Positions 38,785 through 45,181 of a DNA stretch of 45,181 bases are shown here, piece by piece (within the stretch, counting starts at the first letter, position 1; every line of letters begins with the position of its first letter). The stretch is from Candidatus Parachristensenella avicola (lineage in GTDB: Bacteria; Bacillota; Clostridia; Christensenellales; UMGS416): contig CAJFUN010000027.1 in NCBI GenBank assembly GCA_904420205.1, positions 1-45,181 on the forward strand. The letters are read 5' to 3'. The translations under genes were made by a program, and so were the position numbers. Under the pieces are notes generated by a model, which worked only from the letters and a program-made list of their open reading frames with translations, had not been told where the DNA came from and did no database searches.

Positions 38785-39684
38785 TTAACCTTCCTCAGGG
38801 TAGCCCAGCGCCCGAAGCTCATCCAAGAAAGCGGTTTTTTGCTGTGCAGTTAGGCGAGGCAGGGGGCGGTTGGGCTCGCCTACGTCAAAACCCTGCGCGG
38901 TCAACGCGGCCTTCACACCGGCAATGACATTATAGCGCAGATAGACGGCGATCGCGTCGTCGGCCTTATATTGCAGCTGCCGAGCGGTATCATAATCGCC
39001 GGCCTTAAAAGCATTATACAGCGCGACAAAGGTGCGGGGCATATTATTATAAGTGGAGCCGATGGCCCCGTCTGCCCCCATCATCAGCCCCAGCAGGCAG
39101 GTCTCGTCGGGCCCATTGATGACGTTGATGTTACCGCCGTCCAGCTTTTTCAGCTCGCGCATCATGAAATAGTCAGAATTGGTGTATTTCAGGCCAATAA
39201 AGCCGGGAATCTCCAGCATCCGCTCAATGGTGGACACGGCAAGGGGCGCTCCGGCCAAAGGCGAGGCATAGATCAAAAGGGGTAGCCCCTCGGAAGCATC
39301 GGAAAGGGCCTTATAATAGTCGATGATCCCCTGCTCGTCATAGTGGTAGAAGATCGGTGGTACCGACGCGATTGCATCCATGCCAACCTGGCGGCTGTGC
39401 CGGGCAAGACGGGCGGCGGTAGCTAGGTCGCCGGCTGCGACATGGTTGATCAGCTTTAGGGGCTGAGGCGTCGCATCCTTGGCGATTTCCACAAGCTCCA
39501 TTCGCCGGTCAGGCTTCATGGCGATCCCTTCGCCCGTGCCGCCGCATAGATAAAAGCCGGTTACGCCGGTACCGGATAGGTGAGCAAGAAGCCTGCGCAG
39601 AACAGACTCGCGAAGCGTCCCGTCTTCGTTCACCGGCGATACCAACGCCGGCATAATGCCTGTAAAGAGAATACGGTTTTCCAT
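38785..39684 (-). CDS. DapA/N-acetylneuraminate lyase family aldolase
   Basis: A 299-aa class I aldolase of the DHDPS/NAL superfamily. FYLCGGTGEGIAM is the phosphate/carboxylate-binding loop, LPLLIYASPL gives the catalytic tyrosine, and FIGLKYTNSDYFMMREL the Schiff-base lysine. The KYT(N/D) context and GGTGEG loop are closer to sialic-acid or keto-sugar lyases than to DapA, and no lysine-pathway genes are near. ATG 39684 has AAAGAGG upstream; the longer frame is unlikely. The AraC regulator starting at 40703 lies upstream on the same strand (139-base gap with hairpins) and may control it. Confidence 0.9.
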   Translation of the reverse strand: MENRILFTGIMPALVSPVNEDGTLRESVLRRLLAHLSGTGVTGFYLCGGTGEGIAMKPDRRMELVEIAKDATPQPLKLINHVAAGDLATAARLARHSRQVGMDAIASVPPIFYHYDEQGIIDYYKALSDASEGLPLLIYASPLAGAPLAVSTIERMLEIPGFIGLKYTNSDYFMMRELKKLDGGNINVINGPDETCLLGLMMGADGAIGSTYNNMPRTFVALYNAFKAGDYDTARQLQYKADDAIAVYLRYNVIAGVKAALTAQGFDVGEPNRPLPRLTAQQKTAFLDELRALGYPEEG

Positions 39685-39723
39685 GCTATGCCTCTTTCCG
39701 GGAAGCTGGTATGGGGGAAGCGG

Positions 39724-39760
39724 GGATGCGGCAGGCAGCTTCCCATAGCCTGCCGCATCC
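39724..39760 (-). terminator. Hairpin between AraC and aldolase genes
   Basis: GGATGCGGCAGG (39724-39735) and CCTGCCGCATCC (39749-39760) form a perfect 12-bp stem. A second imperfect hairpin (ATATCCT...AGGATAT, 39766-39810) lies just upstream on the minus strand. Neither has a strong T-run, so attenuation or partial termination after the AraC gene is most likely. Confidence 0.55.
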
Positions 39761-39821
39761 ATATGATATCCTACCGAGCAAGGCTCCGTGCCCCTTACTC
39801 GACAGGATATACGGTCCGGAT

Positions 39822-40703
39822 TTATTCCCGCCAACGAAGGCGGTAAAGCTGGGGTGTAATTCCTTCATGCCGCTTAAATAGGTTGATAAAATGGCTTGGA
39901 TTTTCCATGCCGACCCGATGAGCAATTTCCGATACGGTAAGGCTGGTGGTTCGCAACAGCTCCTTCGCGCGGTTGATCCGGGTGAGGATCAGGTATTCGT
40001 TAGGCGTAGCGCCTACATAACGTTTAAAAAGCTTTTGAAAGTAATATTTATTCATGGCATACCGCCGGGATAAATCCTCCAGGGTGATGCGCTGCGCATA
40101 GTGTTCAAAAAGATAGCCGCGGGCCAAAGCGACGGCCTCAGGCACGCCCTCGCCGCATCGATCCCCTAGGAGCGATTCCATGGCCTGGGTCATGGCCTGG
40201 GTCAGAAGCCCAGCCGCGCGCACTTCGCGGGCCGGGTCCGGCCGGCCCGGGGCGCAGCAGTCGATAAGCTGCTCCAGCAGCGACCCCACAGAGGCGCCTG
40301 CGTTCAGCGTAACCCTACAGCTGTCGGGGCTCAGTGCTCGGAATTCCCCATAAAAGGCGCAGGCAACCGGCCCGGCGCAATGGACCCACAGACCATGCCA
40401 ACGGCCCGTGTCGGGATCCGTGCAATAATACTGCGGCCTTTGGCAGTCAATCCAGAACAGATCGCCGGGCAGCAGGCGGTAGCCCCGGCCCTCATATTCC
40501 AGCCGTCCGCCGCCCTCCAGCGTCAGATGCAGCAAGTAGGAATCCAGGCCGCTGCGGCGGGTATCATAATTAGGCCCAGCGATAAAATTACCCGCCTCCT
40601 GCACGTAAAGAAAAACCGAGCGGGTCACGGCCGAGGGGGTGGCCGCAACCCAGGAGGAGTCGGGCGCAATGTCCAGCGTATAGGTTAGATGCGCGTCGGC
40701 CAT
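39822..40703 (-). CDS. AraC family transcriptional regulator
   Basis: A 293-aa regulator. The N-terminal cupin-like sensor has YLLHLTLEGGGRLEYEGRGY and LLPGDLFWIDCQRPQYY. The AraC DNA-binding domain has ITLEDLSRRYAMNKYYFQKL, FKRYVGATPNEYL and LTVSEIAHRVGMENPSHFIN, ending KRHEGITPQLYRLRW. AAGGAGG precedes ATG 40703; an upstream in-frame extension lacks support. It precedes the aldolase gene on the same strand and probably activates it in response to a sugar such as sialic acid or another keto-acid sugar (inference). Confidence 0.93.
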   Translation of the reverse strand: MADAHLTYTLDIAPDSSWVAATPSAVTRSVFLYVQEAGNFIAGPNYDTRRSGLDSYLLHLTLEGGGRLEYEGRGYRLLPGDLFWIDCQRPQYYCTDPDTGRWHGLWVHCAGPVACAFYGEFRALSPDSCRVTLNAGASVGSLLEQLIDCCAPGRPDPAREVRAAGLLTQAMTQAMESLLGDRCGEGVPEAVALARGYLFEHYAQRITLEDLSRRYAMNKYYFQKLFKRYVGATPNEYLILTRINRAKELLRTTSLTVSEIAHRVGMENPSHFINLFKRHEGITPQLYRLRWRE

Positions 40704-40883
40704 GTGTCCCTCCTTAGGCGAATGGGCTGTTCGTGTGCGCATGAACGGGTCATGCATATGATAAATATAGGCAGGGCTATGCCGGAGCATGCAGATGGGA
40801 TAACCCGGCGTAAAGAAAGCAGGGCATAACCAAACGGGCGTCCGGTCGCAATGAACATGGAACTTAGCCGGTAAACAGGACCT

Positions 40884-41226
40884 ATGCGCACCTATGGATC
40901 AAACGACATGATCATTCATTATGCCGATAAAGCGCGACCCAAATTCTCCGGGTATCCCGATGGGCAGATCCTGAGAGCGATCTGCAAAGGGGCGCTAGAA
41001 AGCCGGTGAATTTGCCTTATGGAACGCCTCTCCATCCGGCAGAGATTTTTTCCCCATCAAGGCTCGTGTTGATTTCCCCATACATCACATTGAAGCGGCT
41101 AAAGTGTATCCGCTAAGCGAGCAATTTTTCAAAATTTACGTCAAGCGTGCATGGCGATGCGGCGGCCCAAAGCGGTGCCAAGCATGGAATAAGGGGTGTT
41201 TCCAAGACTTGCAAGGGCCTATATGA
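40884..41226 (+). pseudogene. Frameshifted remnant of a small unrecognised protein
   Basis: ATG 40884 opens a 41-codon frame (YGSNDMIIHYADKARPKFSG, YPDGQILRAICKGALESR). Immediately after its stop a neighbouring frame continues with AGEFALWNASPSGRDFF and PIKARVDFPIHHIEAAKVYP, ending at TGA 41224-41226 after VKRAWRCGGPKRCQAW. Together they read like one conserved protein of about 110 aa broken near 41000. I do not recognise the family. The rest of the 40704-41302 stretch holds only the rhamnose mutarotase promoter. Confidence 0.45.
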
Positions 41227-41237
41227 AACAGTATAAT
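41209..41237 (+). promoter_or_regulatory. Promoter of the rhamnose mutarotase gene
   Basis: TTGCAA (41209-41214) and TATAAT (41232-41237) with a 17-bp spacer. A perfect palindrome ATACTAGTAT (41236-41245) overlaps the -10 box and could be an operator. Confidence 0.65.
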
Positions 41238-41302
41238 ACTAGTATAGGCATTTGAGCCAGGCGGGTCAACCCGCGCAGGAAGGCTCATAAGGAGGTAATC
41301 GC

Positions 41303-41620
41303 ATGGAAAAAGTGACCTGGAAGGGCTATGTAAAGGACGGCATGCTGGAAGAGTATAAGCGCCGCCACGACGAGATCTGGCCGGAAATGCTTCAGATGTT
41401 TGCCGAAGCGGGCGTCCATAACTACACGATCTGGAACGTGGGCAACGAGCTTTTCGGCTATTACGAGTGCGAAAAAGGCGCTCAGTACGCCCTGGACTAC
41501 CAAGCTAAGAGCCCCGTCGTGGCCAAGTGGAACGTCTATATGGACGATATTTTGACCTTCGAGATCGACCCGGCCACCGGCAAGACTGCTGAAATGCGCC
41601 TGATGTTCGATATGAAGTAA
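41303..41620 (+). CDS. rhaM: L-rhamnose mutarotase
   Basis: A 105-aa protein of the RhaM/YiiL family (dimeric ferredoxin-like fold) that interconverts alpha and beta anomers of L-rhamnose. Family features are visible: GMLEEYKRRHDEIWPEML (with the conserved histidine), GVHNYTIWNVGNELFGYYEC and AKWNVYMDDILTFEI. AAGGAGG sits upstream of ATG 41303. It stands alone between a promoter with a palindrome and a hairpin; no rhamnose isomerase or kinase is adjacent, so the sugar could differ (relatives act on fucose and others). Confidence 0.92.
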   Translation: MEKVTWKGYVKDGMLEEYKRRHDEIWPEMLQMFAEAGVHNYTIWNVGNELFGYYECEKGAQYALDYQAKSPVVAKWNVYMDDILTFEIDPATGKTAEMRLMFDMK

Positions 41621-41693
41621 TCCATCGCAGCCCGCCGCCGTCTCTCGCGCAGAGGATGGCGGCTTTGATTATCCCGGAAATTTTCGCTTTTGG

Positions 41694-41723
41694 TTGTCGA
41701 AAGGGCGAAAGAGGTGGTATACT
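41694..41723 (+). promoter_or_regulatory. Promoter of argS
   Basis: TTGTCG (41694-41699) and TATACT (41718-41723) with an 18-bp spacer, 30 bp before the argS start. A GCCGCC...GGCGGC hairpin about 40 bp upstream probably terminates the mutarotase transcript. Confidence 0.5.
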
Positions 41724-41753
41724 ACAAGATAAAAGTCTGAAGGAGTCGATGAT

Positions 41754-43448
41754 ATGGATTTTAAAGCTGCCATTGCCCAAAGCGTGGCTGCGGCCGCAAG
41801 CCTCGAGGCTGCGGATGTAGCGCAAATGCTGGAAACACCCCCTTCTGCCGACATGGGCGACTATGCGCTGCCCTGCTTTAAGCTGGCCAAGACGTTGCGC
41901 AAAGCGCCGGCTGCCATTGCCGACGCGATCGCTCAACAGATGGAGCGGCCCCAGTGGCTCAGCCGTGTAGAATCGGTCAAAGGATACCTGAACTTTTTCC
42001 TGGATCGCGCGCGGCTGGTGGAGAGCGTGCTGGGCCCGGTCATAGAGCAAGGCGGGCGGTACGGCTCCAGCGACATGGGCGGCGGACGCACAGTATGTAT
42101 TGATTACTCCTCCATCAACATCGCCAAGCGCTTCCATATCGGCCATCTGCCCAGCACCGTGCTGGGTCATGCGCTTTACCGCATCAATAACTTCATGGGC
42201 TATAAAAGCGTAGGCATCAATCATCTCGGCGACTGGGGTACCCAATTCGGCAAAATGATCGCTGCCTATAAGCGCTGGGGCAGCCGGGAGATGGTAGAGG
42301 AAGGGGGCGTAGACGCGCTCTCCAGCCTGTATGTCCGCTTCCATGCCGAGGCTGAGGAGAATGAGGCTCTGGAGGACGAAGGCCGCGCTTGGTTCAAGAA
42401 AATCGAGGATAACGATGAAGAAGCCATGCGCATCTTCTCATGGTTTAAGGAAATCACCCTGAAGGATGCCATGAAGACCTACGACCTGCTGGGCATTTCC
42501 TTTGACAGCTATGCGGGGGAAAGCTTCTATAAAGACAAAACAGGACGCGTGATCGATGAATTGAAGGCCAAAGGTTTATTGGAGGAATCGGATGGTGCGC
42601 AGGTTGTGCGGTTGGATGACTTCAATATGCCACCCTGCATCATTTTGAAAAAGGATGGCGCTACTGTCTATCATACACGCGACCTTGCTGCGGTTCTTTA
42701 CCGCAAGGATATGTATGACTTTGCCAAATGCCTCTATGTGGTGGCGTATCAGCAGGATTTGCATTTTAAGCAGCTCTTCAAAGTGGTAGAGCTCATGGGA
42801 TATGACTGGTATAAAGAGCTCGAGCATGTGGCTTTCGGCATGGTCAGCTTCGAGGGGCAGACCCTTTCCACCCGCAAGGGCCGCGTCGTGTATCTGGACG
42901 ATCTGCTGCAAGGGGCGCTGGAAAAGGCCCGTGCGATTATCGAAGAAAAGAATCCTGACCTGCCCAACAAAGATGAAGTCGCTCGCCAGGTAGGGATCGG
43001 CGCGGTGGTGTTCACCGCTTTGTTCAACAATCGGATCAAGGATATTGATTTCTGGTGGGACCGCGCGCTGAACTTTGACGGCGAAACAGGCCCCTATGTG
43101 CAGTATACCTATGCGCGCTGCTCCAGCCTGCTGCGCAAGGGCGGTTATCAGCCCGGCCCCTGCGACTATAGCCTGCTGACCGACGACGAGGCGCTGGCCC
43201 TGGTCAAGGTGCTGGAGGCATTTCCCCAGGTGGTGGAGGAAGCCTGCCGCCGCAACGAGCCCTATCTGCTCACGCGCCATATGGTGGCGCTGGCTCAGGC
43301 CTTTAACCGCTACTATATTGAGCATCGCATCCTGGAAGAGCATGATGAAGCAGGCAACCATGCCCGCCTGACGCTGACCGCCGCCGCCCGCCAGGTCATT
43401 CAAACCGGCCTGTGGCTGCTGGGCATCGAAGCGCCGGAGCAGATGTAG
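41754..43448 (+). CDS. argS: Arginyl-tRNA synthetase
   Basis: A 564-aa class I aminoacyl-tRNA synthetase that charges tRNA-Arg. The N-terminal tRNA-binding domain (about residues 1-100; MGDYALPCFKLAKTL) is followed by the HIGH motif (FHIGHLPSTVLG) and HLGDWGTQFGKMI. In place of KMSKS it has LSTRKGRVVYLDDLL, as usual for ArgRS. ETGPYVQYTYARCSSLLRK leads to the anticodon-binding domain. Full length and complete at both ends. GAAGGAG precedes ATG 41754. Monocistronic, with its own promoter and terminator. The expected T-box leader is not visible in the short upstream region. Confidence 0.97.
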   Translation: MDFKAAIAQSVAAAASLEAADVAQMLETPPSADMGDYALPCFKLAKTLRKAPAAIADAIAQQMERPQWLSRVESVKGYLNFFLDRARLVESVLGPVIEQGGRYGSSDMGGGRTVCIDYSSINIAKRFHIGHLPSTVLGHALYRINNFMGYKSVGINHLGDWGTQFGKMIAAYKRWGSREMVEEGGVDALSSLYVRFHAEAEENEALEDEGRAWFKKIEDNDEEAMRIFSWFKEITLKDAMKTYDLLGISFDSYAGESFYKDKTGRVIDELKAKGLLEESDGAQVVRLDDFNMPPCIILKKDGATVYHTRDLAAVLYRKDMYDFAKCLYVVAYQQDLHFKQLFKVVELMGYDWYKELEHVAFGMVSFEGQTLSTRKGRVVYLDDLLQGALEKARAIIEEKNPDLPNKDEVARQVGIGAVVFTALFNNRIKDIDFWWDRALNFDGETGPYVQYTYARCSSLLRKGGYQPGPCDYSLLTDDEALALVKVLEAFPQVVEEACRRNEPYLLTRHMVALAQAFNRYYIEHRILEEHDEAGNHARLTLTAAARQVIQTGLWLLGIEAPEQM

Positions 43449-43475
43449 CCGGCGATTGGACGAAAATGACCACTT

Positions 43476-43514
43476 AAAAAGGCTCCGTATGATGCAATCA
43501 TACGGTGCCTTTTT
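43476..43514 (+). terminator. Intrinsic terminator of argS
   Basis: AAAAAGGC(T)CCGTATGAT pairs with ATCATACGG(T)GCCTTTTT around a 3-nt loop: an 18-bp stem with one mismatch, ending in T5. It lies 28 bases after the stop. Confidence 0.92.
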
Positions 43515-44069
43515 GCATGCTGTAGAGGCATTGCAGTTCGCATGGCTCAATAGGTTAGACGACCAAAATCAAGCGAATCCCAGTGCCCGCGCTTCAATGA
43601 AATCGCACAACAGTGGAAAAAGGGCTTTTCACAGGGCGAGACGGGGCGTCTATCGGATGAAGCGTTTTTTCCCTGCGGTATTTTCTGCTATGTGGGAGAT
43701 AGAAAAATGTTGTCCATGATCGATGGTGGTTGTTGCGGTTGAAGGCCGGCGGATAGGTAGAAGTTTTCGCATGCCGCTACGCTAGCTTATTCCCATAGTA
43801 TGCGTTTATCACGAGGAAACGCCGGCCAGACGCATCCCTCGAGGAAGACGTATAAGCTATTCTAGCAGAGGGGAGGTTCCAAGAGGATATCGTGAAATCT
43901 GCTGGCAATAGGAGCAACCTGCTCGAAGCGAATCCGCCTGACCGGAAAGGAAATAGCAGCGCTTCGGAGGGCTGCTATTCTTCAAAGTTTCCAAGCTTCC
44001 ATTTGGGCATGCGGAATGGAATGCTAGTATGACAGAGGATATCCGGCAAAGTATTTTATTTTGGATAGC
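43515..44069. other. Gene-poor stretch with coding debris and hairpins
   Basis: No intact gene is seen. A plus-strand frame ending at a TGA near 43742 reads like a protein tail (RFNEIAQQWKKGFSQGETGR then FFPCGIFCYVGDRKMLSM), family unknown. GGCCGGCG (43744-43751) and CGCCGGCC (43820-43827) are perfect complements bounding an 84-nt segment. AATAGCAGC (43952-43960) pairs with GCTGCTATT (43971-43979). These may be structured RNA or remains of decayed genes. Confidence 0.4.
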
Positions 44070-45092
44070 CTATGCTTCATTCGCGCCTGGCAGGCGGCCA
44101 TAGAGCAGCAAAGCGTCCTCAATATGATAGGGATCGGTGTGGTGATCGCCCTGGGCGCCGGCGGTCACGAGGATATATTCCACGCCGTCCTTTTCGGCCA
44201 GGGAAGCCAGGCAAAGCCCGGCGTCGCTGGTGTAGCCGGTCTTGCCGCCCAGAATTTTTCCGCCGCTGAAGGCGCCGTCAGTGTTGGCAAAAAGCGAACT
44301 GCGGAAGGTGAAGCCCTCCGGATGGGCGTTGGTAGGCTGAACCGAATAGCGCGAGGCAGTAAAGACCTCCCGGAACGTGTCGTTCTTCAGCGCATAGGTT
44401 AGGAGCACGGCGATATCGCGGCAAGTAGAGTAATGTTCGGCGGCATGCAGGCCGCAGGAATTGGTAAAGTGGGTATTCACCATTCCCAACGCGGCCGCCT
44501 TTTCGTTCATTTTTTGGACGAAGGCCTCCTCAGAACCGGAGATCGACTGGGCCAGGGTTAGGGATGCGTCGCCGCCGGAGGGCAGCAGCACGCCATATAT
44601 GAGGTCGCGCACCGTAACCTTTTCCCCCGGGGAAAAGCCTGCGACGGAGGCGTTCTGCTCCTGCAGCTCAGCGAAAATTTCTTCGGGCACCGTTACGGTT
44701 TCCGATAGGTCGTCATAGGATTCGATCGCCAGCAGGGCGGTCATCACCTTGGTCATGGAGGCAGGATATATCTTTTCTTCGCTAGCCTGGTCAAAGAATA
44801 CGGCTTGATCCTGCAGGCGTATAAGATAAGCATAGGGACTGCGCACGCCTTCAGCGGACAGCTGTGGGATGGGTGTCGGGGTAGGTTCGACCGTTGGGGT
44901 AGGCTGAACCGTGGCCAGGATGGAAGGGGAAGCCGTTTCGGCCGATATATGGCTGCCGCTCTCCTGCGGCATGGACGGCGAAAGGGCGCGGATACCGGCG
45001 ACGATTCCCCAGACCACCAAGGCGACAACGGCCAGAAAAGTAAAAAAGCGAAGCGGGTGGAAGCTGCGCCTGCGCTTTCGGCTGCGCTGCAA
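44070..45092 (-). CDS. D-alanyl-D-alanine carboxypeptidase (DacF/PBP5-like)
   Basis: A 340-aa serine peptidase of family S11 that trims pentapeptides of peptidoglycan. A short basic N-terminus and one membrane helix (LRFFTFLAVVALVVWGIVAG) anchor it outside the membrane, followed by a Pro/Thr linker. The catalytic motifs are present: SxxK in YPASMTKVMTA, a modified SxN motif reading PSGGDASL (Gly instead of Asn), and KTG in GGKTGYTSDAG. The SGG variant keeps Asp after it, as in many DacF relatives. The start is TTG 45092 with AGGAG seven bases upstream; GTG 45101 would sit on the ribosome site. No C-terminal amphipathic anchor domain is seen. Confidence 0.93.
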   Translation of the reverse strand: MQRSRKRRRSFHPLRFFTFLAVVALVVWGIVAGIRALSPSMPQESGSHISAETASPSILATVQPTPTVEPTPTPIPQLSAEGVRSPYAYLIRLQDQAVFFDQASEEKIYPASMTKVMTALLAIESYDDLSETVTVPEEIFAELQEQNASVAGFSPGEKVTVRDLIYGVLLPSGGDASLTLAQSISGSEEAFVQKMNEKAAALGMVNTHFTNSCGLHAAEHYSTCRDIAVLLTYALKNDTFREVFTASRYSVQPTNAHPEGFTFRSSLFANTDGAFSGGKILGGKTGYTSDAGLCLASLAEKDGVEYILVTAGAQGDHHTDPYHIEDALLLYGRLPGANEA

Positions 45093-45124
45093 AGCAATCA
45101 CTCCTATTACAATAAATTTGGACA

Positions 45125-45153
45125 GGAAAGCCGGACAGCCAGTCCGGCTTTCC
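45125..45153. terminator. Perfect hairpin at right edge
   Basis: GGAAAGCCGGAC-AGCCA-GTCCGGCTTTCC, a 12-bp perfect stem between the DacF-like gene start and the window edge. It probably ends a transcript entering from the right on the minus strand; no strong T-run is visible. Confidence 0.65.
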
Positions 45154-45181
45154 CTCCATCTCGTGCCTAAGCTACAATGAG

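Noticed and set aside
41505..42344. 279-aa minus-strand frame across rhaM and the start of argS
   Set aside because: It spans two real plus-strand genes and the promoter between them, so it is a shadow.
42576..43550. 324-aa minus-strand frame across argS
   Set aside because: Antisense shadow of a fully supported arginyl-tRNA synthetase gene; no ribosome site or family motif.
43930..43985. Resemblance to the SRP RNA loop (GACCGGAAAGGAAATAGCAGC)
   Set aside because: Only a short string is similar; the flanking helix of SRP RNA domain IV and the rest of the molecule are absent.
1..45181. CRISPR array, prophage or complete insertion sequence
   Set aside because: No regularly spaced direct repeats, no phage structural genes and no transposase were found; only a partial integrase at the left edge.

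Overview
The window looks like chromosomal DNA from an anaerobic, probably gut-associated member of the Bacillota (class Clostridia). The reasons are strong AGGAGG-type ribosome binding sites, frequent GTG/TTG starts, many short intrinsic terminators, and families typical of that group: CD1871A-type CXXC peptide, TIGR04076, DUF5714, DUF2975 with a YozG-like regulator, a Spo0A C-domain-like protein, secreted flavodoxin lipoproteins, DUF4965 glutaminase-like enzymes. No rRNA, tRNA, CRISPR array or intact mobile element was found. The only mobile-element trace is the C-terminal piece of a tyrosine recombinase at the left edge.

Layout. (1) 0.7-8.1 kb: a MerR regulator diverges from a nine-gene redox operon containing two iron-sulfur-flavoprotein-like reductases, a carboxymuconolactone-decarboxylase protein, a YqhD-type alcohol dehydrogenase, a lipoprotein alpha/beta hydrolase, two lipoprotein flavodoxins, a lipoprotein cyclophilin-like protein and a DUF4405 membrane protein. 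The promoter has the 19-bp spacer of MerR-activated promoters. (2) 8.1-10.6 kb: an accessory patch of gene debris around a divergent flavodoxin/HxlR pair and a CatP-like acetyltransferase. (3) 10.6-16.5 kb: an Lhr-family helicase, then a TlpA / CXXC peptide / polyferredoxin operon. (4) 16.5-18.2 kb: a small Spo0A-C-like operon diverging from an XRE repressor across a near-perfect palindrome, then a TIGR04076 protein. (5) 18.4-27.1 kb: a lipoprotein fusing a beta-propeller-like region to a phosphate-binding-like domain; a tandem-SANT protein overlapping an AraC gene tail to tail; a DUF4965 enzyme; DUF2975 plus YozG-like regulator behind a Fur-like box; a zinc ribbon protein; an S66 peptidase relative; and a frameshifted DUF5714 gene. 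(6) 27.3-40.7 kb: mostly minus-strand genes for sugar or cell-wall salvage and regulation (UroD-like, two AraC, VanX-like, PHP phosphatase, a double GntR regulator, two glycosidases co-transcribed with a split ChrA transporter, a DapA/NanA-like aldolase). Embedded among them are an RHH protein, an esterase and a third flavoprotein, all on the plus strand. (7) 40.7-45.2 kb: a decayed gene, rhamnose mutarotase, arginyl-tRNA synthetase and a D-Ala-D-Ala carboxypeptidase.

The genes suggest two working units. The MerR operon could carry reducing power from cytosolic flavoproteins, through a heme-type membrane protein, to flavodoxins anchored outside the membrane. The 34-38 kb unit couples two glycosidases to a ChrA-type transporter. 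Both functional readings are inferences from gene content and spacing. Two genes (alpha/beta hydrolase and DUF5714) each lack one A in an A6 run that would restore an ordinary protein. That could mean base-calling error, slippage or real mutation.
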